DNA from: Ruegeria haliotis
GTDB lineage: Bacteria; Pseudomonadota; Alphaproteobacteria; Rhodobacterales; Rhodobacteraceae
Reading direction: 5' to 3'
DNA: 64,000 bases
Assembly: GCF_013377785.1 (NCBI RefSeq)
Contig: NZ_JABXWT010000017.1
Coordinates: 1 to 64,000 of the forward strand
Of this stretch, positions 55,323-64,000 are shown piece after piece; within the stretch, counting starts at the first letter, position 1, and every line of letters starts with the position of its first letter. The notes below the pieces were generated by a model. It was not told the DNA's origin, ran no database searches, and was given only the letters and a program-made list of their open reading frames with translations. Made by a program: the position numbers and the translations under genes.

Positions 55323-56360
55323 CTACTTTGCCTTTGCGTGCATTTCGCGTTTACGGTTTCGGGTGCGTTTTGTGGCGTCTTCGCTGCCATCGTGGTAGGT
55401 GCCTAACCACTTGTCCCAAGGCATTTCCGCGTTGCCGTAATTGCATTCATAGTACCGGTGATGCAGCTGGTGAAAAAAAGCGCCCAAAAGCAAAGCCTGA
55501 CGGTCCTTGGCCCAGATCGCCTCGTACCCGGAATGCGACGAGGCCGCGCCCAGCATCAGCCAGTATCCCAGAAACAACATATGCACTGGGTTGCTGGGCA
55601 GGATCAGAACAATCAGGATCGCGCTGAGATAGCCGAAGGATTCAACCGGGTGCATCGACATGCCGGACCACGGCCCGGTATTGACATTGCGATGATGTAC
55701 GGCGTGGACATGTTTGTAGATGAACGGCTGGTGCAGGAACAGGTGCACCACATAGAAATGCAGGCTCTGCCACAACGCCAGAAGCGGGAAAAGCGCGACA
55801 AACCAGATCGGATGTGCCGCAAAGCTGAGCGTGCCGATGTAATCATTGGCGTACATCCAACGTAGAAAGCACTCTAACAGCGACAGGAATGGCGCGCCAA
55901 AGACCAGCGAGTAATAGATGTTGTCCCACGTCTGGTAGCCGAACTTGAACAGGGCATTCTTGCGCTTCATATACGGGCGCGGGTCGTATTTCAGCAGCTT
56001 GCCCTGCCCGTCGATCCCGTAGAACCAGAAATGCAGGCCGCCCGCCACGATCAGCAACAAGATCCAGTTGCGGGCGAAGACATGAGCCACCCAGCCAAAG
56101 GCGAAACGGGTCTGATCCGGACCAACAGGTTGCAGCAAGAACGCCACCAGAAATGCCAGACCCAAAAAGATGGAACGGTCCGAGAACTGCAGCCAGTTTT
56201 GCCAGGCCCATTTGCCCAAGGTAGTAAAGTTTGGCGGCCAGTTCCAATAGGACGCGAATTTCACCGGCAGTTCAGGGTGCCAATGCCATTCACGGCTCAT
56301 CGGGCCGGGTTCGGTTTTTGTCTGTGTTTCTTGGTTCGGATCCGTATCTGCGATGGTCAT
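55323..56360 (-). CDS. Sterol desaturase / fatty acid hydroxylase superfamily protein
   Basis: The 345-residue membrane protein has several hydrophobic segments and the di-iron His clusters HFYVVH (near 200), HAVHH (near 220) and HQLHHRYYE (near 300). Such enzymes hydroxylate or desaturate lipids. It follows the PanB-like gene at 92 bp, so it may be part of the same transcript, but could be separate. The substrate is not clear. Confidence 0.85.
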   Translation of the reverse strand: MTIADTDPNQETQTKTEPGPMSREWHWHPELPVKFASYWNWPPNFTTLGKWAWQNWLQFSDRSIFLGLAFLVAFLLQPVGPDQTRFAFGWVAHVFARNWILLLIVAGGLHFWFYGIDGQGKLLKYDPRPYMKRKNALFKFGYQTWDNIYYSLVFGAPFLSLLECFLRWMYANDYIGTLSFAAHPIWFVALFPLLALWQSLHFYVVHLFLHQPFIYKHVHAVHHRNVNTGPWSGMSMHPVESFGYLSAILIVLILPSNPVHMLFLGYWLMLGAASSHSGYEAIWAKDRQALLLGAFFHQLHHRYYECNYGNAEMPWDKWLGTYHDGSEDATKRTRNRKREMHAKAK

Positions 56361-56452
56361 GTCCTGTCCTTTCCTGAAAACGTAAGGGTTTCAGGTCAGG
56401 CCCGGTGGTGGCTCATAAGGATATTTTCGCGACGCTTTGCAATGCATGGATG

Positions 56453-57289
56453 CTACTCGTGGAAGGGGCGGCGTTTATCCAACGCCTCGCGCAGCTTGTC
56501 ATGTTCGCCGGGTTTCATGGCGATGCTGGTTGCCGCATCGGGATAGCTGCCATCCAGAACCGCCGCGCGATAGGCGGTCAGCCCTTTCATACGCTCAGCC
56601 TCCAGCTTGGTACGCGCGCTGGCCATGTCGGCAAAGGCCTTGGCATGGCGCGGCGGGTTTTCGGTGTCGCCGCAGGCGTCGTCCTGAAACAGGAAGATCA
56701 CGTCGGCAGCACCACCTGATCCGATGGAATGAGTGATCAGCCCGGTGCGCGGGCTGATCTCGGCAATTGCCTCATCCGCCACACATTCCAGTTCAACCGC
56801 ATAGGCACCGGCGTCTTCCAAACGGCGCAGGTCCTCGGCCAGTTGCATCGCCTCGTCCGCCGTGCGGCCATAGGCGCGCAGGCCGCCGATCTGGGTGGAC
56901 AGGCGCGGAACAAGGCCCAAATGCCCCTGTACCGCAAGCCCTTCATCGGCCAGCAGTTCGACCGCCTTGAAACTGCGCAATGTATAGACCGCATCGGCGC
57001 CTGCAGCAGCGGCACGGATACCAGCGCGCAGGATATCCTGATGGGTTTCATAGTCGCTGGCCATCAAGGCGGCGGTTGTAAAAGTGTCGGGCGCGCCTGC
57101 GCGCACCTCGGCCAGATCATGATCGACGATCGACAGATGGTCGATACCTGCCACTTGGGCTGCGGCTGCTTCGATCCGGTTCACGGCGGTGGTCTGGACG
57201 AACTTGCGCTTGCCTTTACCCGCTTTGATATCCGCAACCGTCAGGTTGCGCGTCGCGGGAAACCCGGCATAAGTATAGATCCGTTTCAA
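56453..57289 (-). CDS. PanB-like (ketopantoate hydroxymethyltransferase family) protein
   Basis: The 278-residue protein resembles PanB in its second half: VQGHLGLVPRLSTQIGGLRA near 120, LEDAGAYAVELECV near 158, then HSIGSGGAADVIFLFQD and NPPRHAKAFAD. The N-terminal PanB signature and the catalytic-lysine neighbourhood differ. It is therefore a paralogue whose reaction may be another retro-aldol step. It lies 18 bp downstream of the 3-hydroxyisobutyrate dehydrogenase-like gene. Confidence 0.75.
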   Translation of the reverse strand: MKRIYTYAGFPATRNLTVADIKAGKGKRKFVQTTAVNRIEAAAAQVAGIDHLSIVDHDLAEVRAGAPDTFTTAALMASDYETHQDILRAGIRAAAAGADAVYTLRSFKAVELLADEGLAVQGHLGLVPRLSTQIGGLRAYGRTADEAMQLAEDLRRLEDAGAYAVELECVADEAIAEISPRTGLITHSIGSGGAADVIFLFQDDACGDTENPPRHAKAFADMASARTKLEAERMKGLTAYRAAVLDGSYPDAATSIAMKPGEHDKLREALDKRRPFHE

Positions 57290-57307
57290 AACAGCCGCCT
57301 TCCTGAC

Positions 57308-58273
57308 TTATTCAGCCGCCTTAAGCTGCGTGCCTTGCGGGATCACTTCGTATCCGGGCTCTTCCGGTTCATCGTCCAGCATTTCCGGCGGGAACCCGGG
57401 TGCGCGAATGTCCAGCCCGGTCGCCTCCTCCAGACGCTTGATGATGTTGGGCGAATAGCAACGCTCGCCATAGCGTTCGATGCCGTCTTCGAAAATCTGC
57501 ACCAGCATGGGCGAGATTTCCAACGGAACGTTGTGGCGGTCGGCCACTTGCTGAAACAGGCCCGCGTCCTTTTTCACCAGATCCATGGTGAACGAGATAT
57601 CGCGCGACCCATTCAAGATCACCTGACTTTCGGTTTCATGCACGAACGAAGTGCCCGAGCTGATTTTCATCGCCTCATATGTGGTGTTCAGGTCCATTCC
57701 CGCGGCCTTGGCGGTCACCAGAGCCTCGCAACAGGTGATTAGGTTGGCAGTGGCCAGATAGTTGGTCACAACCTTCAGAACCGAGGCTGAGCCCAGATCG
57801 CCCGTGTGCAGGATCCGCCGCCCCATGGTTTTCAGAAACGGAGCGATTTGGTCGAACGTCGCGCGATCACAACCTGCAAAGATTGAGATATTGCCGGTTG
57901 CCGCCCGGTGACAGCCGCCCGAAACCGGGCAATCCACAGCTGCCCCGCCGCGTTCCATCACCATCGCGCCAAGGCGTTTGACCTCTTCTTCGTCGGTGGT
58001 GGACATCTCCATCCAGATCTTGCCCTTGGTCACTTCGGGCAACATCTGTTGCATCACCGCGTCCGAGGCTGCGGGCGACGGCAGGCAGGTGATGACCGCA
58101 TCGCAATCGCGCATTAACTGTGTCGGATTGTCAGCGGATTTTGCGCCCCTGCTGACGAATTCTGCCGCCAGATCCTCGTTCAGATCATGTACGGTCAGAT
58201 CAATGCCATTGCGCAATAGTGATCCACTCAGCTTGCCGCCCACATTGCCCAGCCCAATAAAGCCAACTTTCAT
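57308..58273 (-). CDS. 3-hydroxyisobutyrate dehydrogenase family NAD(P) oxidoreductase
   Basis: The 321-residue protein has the beta-hydroxyacid dehydrogenase signature: GFIGLGNVGGKLSGSLL (residues 4-20), DCPVSGGCHRAATGN near 116 and the catalytic Lys in LKVVTNYLATANLI near 168. The substrate may be a 3-hydroxyacid related to the adjacent PanB-like step. It is first of a minus-strand set and diverges from a LysR gene 130 bp away. Confidence 0.87.
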   Translation of the reverse strand: MKVGFIGLGNVGGKLSGSLLRNGIDLTVHDLNEDLAAEFVSRGAKSADNPTQLMRDCDAVITCLPSPAASDAVMQQMLPEVTKGKIWMEMSTTDEEEVKRLGAMVMERGGAAVDCPVSGGCHRAATGNISIFAGCDRATFDQIAPFLKTMGRRILHTGDLGSASVLKVVTNYLATANLITCCEALVTAKAAGMDLNTTYEAMKISSGTSFVHETESQVILNGSRDISFTMDLVKKDAGLFQQVADRHNVPLEISPMLVQIFEDGIERYGERCYSPNIIKRLEEATGLDIRAPGFPPEMLDDEPEEPGYEVIPQGTQLKAAE

Positions 58274-58402
58274 TCGCGCGTTCCTCTTTCGATACCGGTC
58301 TGCCGATCCGGAGCTTCAATCCAGTGGACCGATTTAGAAATATTGCCTCGATAAAGTAAAACGAATAAAAACTGCATAGATCACAAAAAATATTTGGTGC
58401 TG

Positions 58403-59275
58403 ATGATGCTCAAAACTCCGAATCTGATCTGGCTGCGCTCGTTTGAATATGCGGCGCGATACATGAGCTTCACTGCGGCTGCGAAGGAACTGGGCATTAC
58501 CCAGACTGCGCTTAGTCTGCATGTTCGGTCGTTGGAGGCTCAGCTGGGATGCAAGCTGTTCACACGGGCCGCGCGCAACCTCAGCCTGACGGAGGTTGGT
58601 CAGGCCTACGCATTTTCCATACGCCGGGCTTTGGGAGAGATTGACCTGTCGACGACCAGCCTGTTCGGAGCTAACCATCTGCAAGAGGTAACGGTCCGGG
58701 TCCCGATTTCGACTGCGACCCTTTTTCTGGCTCACAAATTACCCGAATTCACTCGCAACCATCCAGAGGTGTCAGTCAGGCTGGTTTCCAATATCTGGGC
58801 AGAGTCTGCGGGGCATGAGAACGTGGATGTCGAGCTGCGTTTGGGGCTGGGCGATTGGGAAGATCTACCTGCTAAAAAAATTTCTGAGGAAAGCATTGTG
58901 CTGATTGCGGCGAAATCCCGTTCCCGGCAAACCTTGTCGTTTGCAGAGCTTTCAAAGGAACCGCTGATACAAATTCTGGGCTTTCAAGACATGTGGCAAA
59001 GGTATCTTTCGAACTTTGGCGTGCAGCGCGCCGAGGGTGCATCATCCTATTCGGTTGATACGACGATTGCTGCTGTGGACATCGCCGCAGCAGGCGGTGG
59101 GTATGCAGTGGTTCTCGAAAGATTTGCACACACGGCGATCGAAACCGGCAGGTCGATCGCGATTGTCGGAGACGCCGTTCCGATTGAGCAAAGCCACTTT
59201 CTCGTCCGAGGGCAGACGTCAAACGCCGCCGCGAAACGGCAGTTCGAAACTTGGCTCGAAAGTACATTTGCGTAG
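58403..59275 (+). CDS. LysR family transcriptional regulator (GcvA-like)
   Basis: The start is an ATG at 58403 or 58406; an upstream TTG would extend it slightly. The ~290-residue protein has the helix-turn-helix FTAAAKELGITQTALSLHVR (about 20-40) and an effector domain of the GcvA type. It diverges from the dehydrogenase/PanB-like genes and is probably their regulator. Confidence 0.88.
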   Translation: MMLKTPNLIWLRSFEYAARYMSFTAAAKELGITQTALSLHVRSLEAQLGCKLFTRAARNLSLTEVGQAYAFSIRRALGEIDLSTTSLFGANHLQEVTVRVPISTATLFLAHKLPEFTRNHPEVSVRLVSNIWAESAGHENVDVELRLGLGDWEDLPAKKISEESIVLIAAKSRSRQTLSFAELSKEPLIQILGFQDMWQRYLSNFGVQRAEGASSYSVDTTIAAVDIAAAGGGYAVVLERFAHTAIETGRSIAIVGDAVPIEQSHFLVRGQTSNAAAKRQFETWLESTFA

Positions 59276-59550
59276 GTCCCGCGCCATGTTATCCGTTGAG
59301 TCATCTTTCAATTTTGATGTCGAATTGGTTGAGCGTATCAAGGTAATTCCGAGCGCTCGCCAAAGTTCTCCAGCCCCTCAATTCAGGTCTGTGTGTTGAT
59401 CAAGATTCTATTCGGACCGCCCTTGCCACAATCCACTGCAGCTGAGGCGCTCTGATATCCAAACGTCGGATGCTTTGCTCGGGCATTTCCCAGCAAAATC
59501 TATCATACTTGAAAAGCAATACCTCTCGTCATGCGCACAACTTACCGAAC

Positions 59551-59930
59551 TCACTGCAGGCCAAGCGACAACGCGGGCACGAAACTCACAATGAGAAGAC
59601 CTACCAACATCAGCCCGACAAAGGGCAGGACACCCCGGGCAATCGAAGAAAAGTTCTCGCGGAAAGCGCTCATGGCAACGATGAGGTTTATCCCCAAGGG
59701 TGGGGTTAACAGGCCGATTTCGAGGTTAATGATCATGATGATCCCCAAGTGAACCGGATCAATGCCATAGACGCGCCCGAGTGAGACCAGAAGCGGTGCG
59801 AGGATGACAATTGCGGACACCATGTCCATCACGCAGCCAACGATCAGCAAAAGCACATTCATGGAAAGCAGGAAGGCAACTTTCGACGTTATTGCTGCTC
59901 CAACCCATTCTGTCAAAAGGGCGGGAAGGG
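59551..59930 (-). pseudogene. TRAP large permease (DctM) C-terminal fragment
   Basis: The minus-strand reading RYTSLPALLTEWVG, VAFLLSMNVLLLIVGCVMDM, then GLLTPPLGINLIVAMSAF is the last 125 residues of a DctM permease. The first 300 residues are missing. At about 59930 it joins a truncated IS5-type transposase, so an insertion followed by deletion is the likely history. No TRAP partner genes remain nearby. Confidence 0.82.
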
Positions 59931-60260
59931 ATGTGTATCTTGCGCCAAATGCGCCGCTTCGAGCCGCCTTGCTTGCGGGCGTTCCAGTCGCCTTCTCCCT
60001 CCACTGCCCGGCAGGCGCATCCATAGGATGCAGCCGAGAGGGGCCTTGATGCTGGTACTGTCGATAAGCAGGTTCAGCGGCCCAGGATTTCTACGAAACG
60101 GCAGGCTCACGTTTAACGTTCTCTGACGGCGGCACAGCGTGCTGAAATCAGGCATCGACCAGTTCAGCCCGACCAGCCGCAGGAGGCATCCAGATCATCT
60201 CTGGATCGAACCAGATCGACAACGATCCACGACGCTTCAGCGCGTCGTTATAAGCGACCA
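59930..60260 (-). mobile_element. IS5-family transposase remnant
   Basis: Pieces of an IS5-type transposase are visible in different frames: YNDALKRRGSLSIWFDPEM (about 60250-60195), MPDFSTLCRRQRTLNVSLPF and LLIDSTSIK (about 60155-60050), and VEGEGDWNARKQGGSKRRIW (about 60000-59935). An internal deletion after the first piece and about 40 extra bases after DSTSIK break it. The C-terminal part is lost at the junction with the TRAP fragment. Confidence 0.82.
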
Positions 60261-60438
60261 GTTCGTGGCTTTGTGCTTTGTGGGAGGCAACTGTTCATGC
60301 GCACCAGTTATCACGCTGGATTCACAGGATGAATCCCTGTCGCTGATTTGTGCAACAAAGCCCTGAACGCGGGCATACAGAAGTTTCATTGACAAAATTG
60401 AGAGCCTCGGCGCTACGTATCACCTGCTACACTGGGAT

Positions 60439-61089
60439 CTAGAAATGGTCTGGAAAGAAGCTTCTGACCATGTAGACACAGGCCTCTTCTGCTTTTCCCC
60501 TGTCGAAATCGGCGGAATGCAGATGGAAGTCAGTCCACATCCCCTCGAGCAGGGCGATCACGCAGTTTGCGGCCAGAACCGGGTTGGCCTGACTGTATCC
60601 CCCTTCGTCTTTCAGGGCAGAACAGATTTCGATCAAACTGGCGCGAAAGGTGGCATCGCGGGAATCGATATGTTTTTTGTATTCCGGTTTCGCGGAAACC
60701 TCTGAGCGAAAAGCAAACCAGATTGCAACGTCACGCTCATTCAAAACTTCAGGTGACAGATCAGCCCTGAAAAGGCCAAGCAATCTGTCTGCTGGGGATA
60801 CTTCTGTATCCAACAAAACCTTTTGCCAGTTGGACGCATATCGCTCAGAGAGGTCTTCTGCCAGCGCCAACAGTAAATTCTCTTTAGACTGAAAATGCAG
60901 ATTGATCATACCGCGCGACAGCCCGGAGAGTTGCTGAATATTTGCGGTCGTTGTTCCGCGATATCCGAATTTGTGAATCGCTTGGGCAGCACACTCCAAC
61001 AGATGAATTCTGTTCTTGGATTTACTCACCTCGCGGGCATTTGAGGGGGTAACGATCCGGGTTCTATTTTCTGCCAAAGACAATCTCAT
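60439..61089 (-). CDS. TetR family transcriptional regulator
   Basis: The ATG at 61089 gives 216 residues; an upstream in-frame ATG (61125) is less likely. The helix-turn-helix is at about 25-65 (FGYRGTTTANIQQLSGLSRG, then MINLHFQSKENLL). The C-terminal part resembles BetI-like regulators. It diverges from the aminotransferase gene, and a near-palindrome in the gap is a candidate operator. Confidence 0.86.
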   Translation of the reverse strand: MRLSLAENRTRIVTPSNAREVSKSKNRIHLLECAAQAIHKFGYRGTTTANIQQLSGLSRGMINLHFQSKENLLLALAEDLSERYASNWQKVLLDTEVSPADRLLGLFRADLSPEVLNERDVAIWFAFRSEVSAKPEYKKHIDSRDATFRASLIEICSALKDEGGYSQANPVLAANCVIALLEGMWTDFHLHSADFDRGKAEEACVYMVRSFFPDHF

Positions 61090-61156
61090 TTTGATTTGTA
61101 CGACTCTACCAAATGAACGTGGCATTTTCTATCGCATAGTTGCCATGGTTGACAGA

Positions 61157-61174
61157 TGAATAAACGTATGTTCA
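61157..61174. promoter_or_regulatory. Near-palindromic candidate TetR operator
   Basis: TGAATAAACGTATGTTCA is an 18-bp imperfect palindrome with seven of nine base pairs matched, 32 bp before the aminotransferase start. Its size and place fit a TetR-type operator. Confidence 0.45.
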
Positions 61175-61205
61175 TTTTGTGATGATTATTGCAAAGAGGC
61201 AAATC

Positions 61206-62597
61206 ATGACATTGACAAACACCAGATTCCAAGATGTCCGTGAATGGGACAACGCCCACTTCATCCATCCGTGGGAAGGAATGCCTTTTCTGGGTGAGAA
61301 TGAGCGCACCTTTGTGGAAGGCGGTGAAGGCATTTATGTGACCACGGAAGCGGGTGACCGTCTGATAGATGGTCCTGCCGGTATGTGGTGTGTGCAGGTC
61401 GGATACGGCAACACTGAAATCGCCGAGGCCATGGCCCATCAAGCGCGTGAGATGGCCTATTTTTCACCGTTCAATAACGCAAATTCTGCGCCTGCGCGTT
61501 TGGCCCACGAAATCGCCCAGCGAACGTCGGGTGATCTGAACCAAGTGTTCTTTACCACAGGCGGATCGACAGCGGTCGATAGCGCAGTGCGGTTCATAAA
61601 ATTTCGCAACAACATCATGGATCGCCCGGAAAAGAAGATCGTGATTTCACGGCAAAAGGCCTATCACGGATCGACCTATCTGGCGGCCTCTCTGTCGGGC
61701 AAAGAACGTGACAAAGGCTGGTTGGATCAGGCAACGCATCTGACGCATTTCCTGCCCAACGTGAACCCTTGCCAGCGCGCAGAAGGGCAGAGCATCGAAG
61801 CGTTTCTGGATGAAAAAGTCGCGGATCTGGAGAGCGCGATTCTGGAAATCGGTTCCGACAAGGTCGCCGCTTTCATCGCTGAGCCGATCCTATGTTCCGG
61901 TGGAGTGATTGTACCACCAAAAGGCTATCACAAGCGCTGTCTTGAGGTCTGCCACAAGCACGATGTCCTATATATATCCGACGAGGTGGTCACCGGCTTT
62001 GGCCGCCTTGGACATTGGTTCGCATCCGAAGATGTCTTTGACATCGTTCCCGATATCATAACCTGCGCCAAGGGCATGACATCCGGCTATGTGCCAATGG
62101 GGGCCTGTATCATTTCCGATCGTCTTGTTGCGGATATTTCCGGGGACAAGGCGAAGGGTGCGACATTCTCGAACGGGTTCACTTATTCCGGCCATCCCGT
62201 CAGCGCCGCCGCCGCGTTGAAAAACATGGAAATTTTCGAGCGTGACGGCATCCTGGAACATGTCCGTGAAATAACGCCGGTCTTTGAAAGCCGCCTAAAA
62301 GCGTTGAGTGATCTGCCGTTGGTCGGTGACGCGCGCGGTCAGGGGCTGTTGGGCTGTGTCGATTGTGCTGTAGACGCTAAGGCAGATGATCTTGAGCAGG
62401 ACAAGAATATCGGCGCCATGATCGACGCGCATTGTCAGGCCCAAGGGCTGATCCTGCGACCGATCATCAACATGTGCGTGTTCTCGCCTCCGCTGATCAT
62501 CTCGGAGACTCAGATACATGACATGTACGACATCATCGACAAAAGCATCCGAATGACCACCGACGATCTTGTCCGTCAGGGCGTCAAAGTCGCATGA
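61206..62597 (+). CDS. Class III aminotransferase (putrescine/polyamine type candidate)
   Basis: The ATG at 61206 has AGAGG upstream. The 463-residue PLP enzyme has PAGMWCVQVGYGN near 52, FTTGGSTAVDSAVRFIKF near 110, ISDEVVTGFGRLGHWF near 255 and the PLP-lysine segment CAKGMTSGYVPMGA near 285. It is of the omega-amino acid:pyruvate group. It overlaps the agmatine deiminase gene, so a polyamine amino group is the probable donor. Confidence 0.88.
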   Translation: MTLTNTRFQDVREWDNAHFIHPWEGMPFLGENERTFVEGGEGIYVTTEAGDRLIDGPAGMWCVQVGYGNTEIAEAMAHQAREMAYFSPFNNANSAPARLAHEIAQRTSGDLNQVFFTTGGSTAVDSAVRFIKFRNNIMDRPEKKIVISRQKAYHGSTYLAASLSGKERDKGWLDQATHLTHFLPNVNPCQRAEGQSIEAFLDEKVADLESAILEIGSDKVAAFIAEPILCSGGVIVPPKGYHKRCLEVCHKHDVLYISDEVVTGFGRLGHWFASEDVFDIVPDIITCAKGMTSGYVPMGACIISDRLVADISGDKAKGATFSNGFTYSGHPVSAAAALKNMEIFERDGILEHVREITPVFESRLKALSDLPLVGDARGQGLLGCVDCAVDAKADDLEQDKNIGAMIDAHCQAQGLILRPIINMCVFSPPLIISETQIHDMYDIIDKSIRMTTDDLVRQGVKVA

Positions 62598-63617
62598 GCC
62601 CAACATATAAAATGCCCGCAGAATGCGGCCCCGCACGAGTGTTGCTGGATGGCATGGCCGCTGTCTGAGCGCACGTTTGGAACAAGGCTGGGCGAGGCCA
62701 GACAAGAATATGCGGATGTGGCCCATGCCATTGCCGCGTTTGAGCCTGTCAGGATGCTCTATGACCCTGACAATTGTTCGGGTGTCGAGGCGCTTGAGGG
62801 TGTGCCTAACATCACCCTCGCCGAATGCCCGCTGAATGACAGCTGGGTGCGTGATACCGGGCCTACGTTTGTATTGGATACGGATGGCAACCTTGCTGGC
62901 GTCGATTGGGCGTTTGATGGGTGGGGCGCTGATTGGCCCACCGATAAGGACGCCGGGATTGCCAGCCAAATCACTGCGCTAAGCGGTGCAAAGCGAGTGC
63001 AATTGCAGATGATATTTGAGGGCGGCGCGCTTAATATCGACGACCGCGCCACCATCGTCACCACGCGCCAGTGTTTTGAATATCGCACCCGTATCGGCGG
63101 GCCAAGCAAGGCGGAGTTTGAATAGGAGTTTGGCAACCGGCTGGGCGTGTCCAAGGTTATCTGGCTGAATGAAACGCTGGAGAACGATAGCACCAATGGC
63201 CATGTCGACGTCGTCGCGGCCTTTGCACCCAATGGTGTTGCGCTCTGCCAGATCAGCAATGATCTGGATGATCCTGATTATGACAACCTTCAGGCCAATC
63301 TGGAAATTATGAAGGCCGCCACCGATGCCATCGGTGCGCCGTATAAGGTCATGGAATTGATCGCGCCGCCGATCTCAAGGTTCCCGGATGGCTGCTGCCG
63401 GATGCTTTCCTATACCAATTCCTATGTCGCAAATGGCGGCGTCATTGCTCCTCAGTATGGCTTTGAAGATGCGGACGCGAAGGCGTTGAAAACCATCGCC
63501 AGCGCGTTCCCTGATCACAAAACGGTTGGTGTGATGACCAACTGCATCGCGGATGGCGGCGGGAACATTCACTGCATCACCCAGCAACAACCCAAATCAG
63601 GAGAGGCGCATGCGTAA
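62594..63617 (+). pseudogene. aguA: Agmatine deiminase, broken by a frameshift and a stop
   Basis: The ATG at 62594 overlaps the aminotransferase stop (ATGA). An extra base near 62626 shifts the frame; without it the reading is PAEWAPHE, then MAWPLSERTFGTRLGEARQE. The family features LNDSWVRDTGPTFV, FEGGALNID and the catalytic Cys region GGGNIHCITQQQP follow, but an in-frame TAG at 63123-63125 (EFE-stop-EFGNRLGVSKVIWLNE) splits it. Agmatine to N-carbamoylputrescine conversion is therefore probably lost. The TAG may derive from CAG. Confidence 0.88.
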
Positions 63618-64000
63618 GGTTACTCTTGCCGCCACACAGATGAGCTGCACCTGGGATCAAGAAGGCAATATCGCGCGGGTCGAAGCAATGGTGCGCGAGG
63701 CCGCGGCGGAGGGTGCGAATGTCATCCTGATTCAGGAACTTTTTGAAACCCCCTATTTCTGTATAGAACAGGACGCCAAGCATCTGGAGCTTGCAACCAC
63801 GCCTCAGGACAACGCCGCAATCCGCCATTTTTCGGAGGTCGCCAAAGACCTGGGCGTGGTTCTTCCGATCTCATTCTTTGAGCGTGCAGGTCAGAGTATC
63901 TTCAACTCTCTGGCCATGATTGATGCCGATGGAACGGTCTTGGGGATCTATCGGAAATCGCACATTCCAAACGACAGGCTCTATCAGGAAAAGAGCTATT
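63610..64000 (+). CDS. aguB: N-carbamoylputrescine amidase (partial, runs off the window)
   Basis: The visible 130 residues belong to the nitrilase superfamily: RKVTLAATQMSCTWD at the start, the catalytic Glu in LIQELFETPYFC near 43, and the second motif IYRKSHIPND near 113 with the catalytic Lys. The catalytic Cys lies beyond the window. It overlaps the aguA stop by 8 bp and hydrolyses N-carbamoylputrescine to putrescine. Confidence 0.9.
   Translation, partial: MRKVTLAATQMSCTWDQEGNIARVEAMVREAAAEGANVILIQELFETPYFCIEQDAKHLELATTPQDNAAIRHFSEVAKDLGVVLPISFFERAGQSIFNSLAMIDADGTVLGIYRKSHIPNDRLYQEKSY

Overview
The window looks like a chromosomal segment of a marine alphaproteobacterium of the roseobacter group (Rhodobacterales). 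This rests on the gene content: an organosulfonate TRAP/dehydrogenase cluster, a methionine gamma-lyase operon, tripartite tricarboxylate transport, agmatine degradation and an anaerobic ubiquinone operon. It also rests on the moderately GC-rich codon use and the tight ATGA-type overlaps inside operons. No rRNA, tRNA or CRISPR array was seen.

Layout. 0.2-4.4 kb: a methionine catabolism unit (mdeB, mdeA, divergent mdeR). 4.4-8.9 kb: an accessory patch with an acetolactate decarboxylase, a frameshifted malic enzyme fragment, a LysM protein, a membrane protein and an IS6-type transposase remnant. 8.9-19.2 kb: a LacI-controlled operon read as import and oxidation of 2,3-dihydroxypropane-1-sulfonate (DHPS): TRAP transporter, HpsN-like dehydrogenase, two further dehydrogenases, UspA, sulfopyruvate decarboxylase ComDE and an FMN 2-hydroxyacid dehydrogenase that is a good candidate for the sulfolactate step. 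The later sulfoacetaldehyde acetyltransferase (Xsc) is not in the window, although a MaoC-phosphate acetyltransferase fusion and acetate kinase lie at 24.9-27.5 kb. 19.2-24.8 kb: LysR, a ureohydrolase, a DUF2520 protein and Tex. 27.6-33.7 kb: a tctCBA transporter diverging from tctDE and a third periplasmic binding-protein gene; the shared promoter region holds a perfect tandem 11-bp repeat.

33.7-46 kb is the most unusual part. A type I secretion ABC/HlyD pair sits beside a 988-residue secreted protein with six diverged repeats. Next to it is a four-gene array: an alpha/beta hydrolase-like gene, a CHAT-like gene with a degenerate core, an intact CHAT protease-like gene with a ten-aspartate run, and a C25/caspase-like gene. 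Two of these four carry frameshifts or stops. 46-54.3 kb: an Ldh_2 dehydrogenase, an aldehyde dehydrogenase remnant, then the anaerobic respiration block ubiT-ubiU-ubiV-nnrS-DUF2478. This block diverges from ubiD-ubiX over a near-consensus FNR-type site. 54.5-59.3 kb: GntR, a sterol-desaturase-like hydroxylase, a PanB-like protein, a 3-hydroxyisobutyrate dehydrogenase-like protein and a divergent LysR. 59.5-60.3 kb: fused remnants of a TRAP permease and an IS5-type transposase. 60.4-64 kb: TetR, an aminotransferase, a broken agmatine deiminase and N-carbamoylputrescine amidase (runs off the end).

At least six coding regions are broken by frameshifts or stops while neighbouring core genes are intact. 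Either the accessory genes are decaying or there are local sequence errors; the sequence alone cannot decide.
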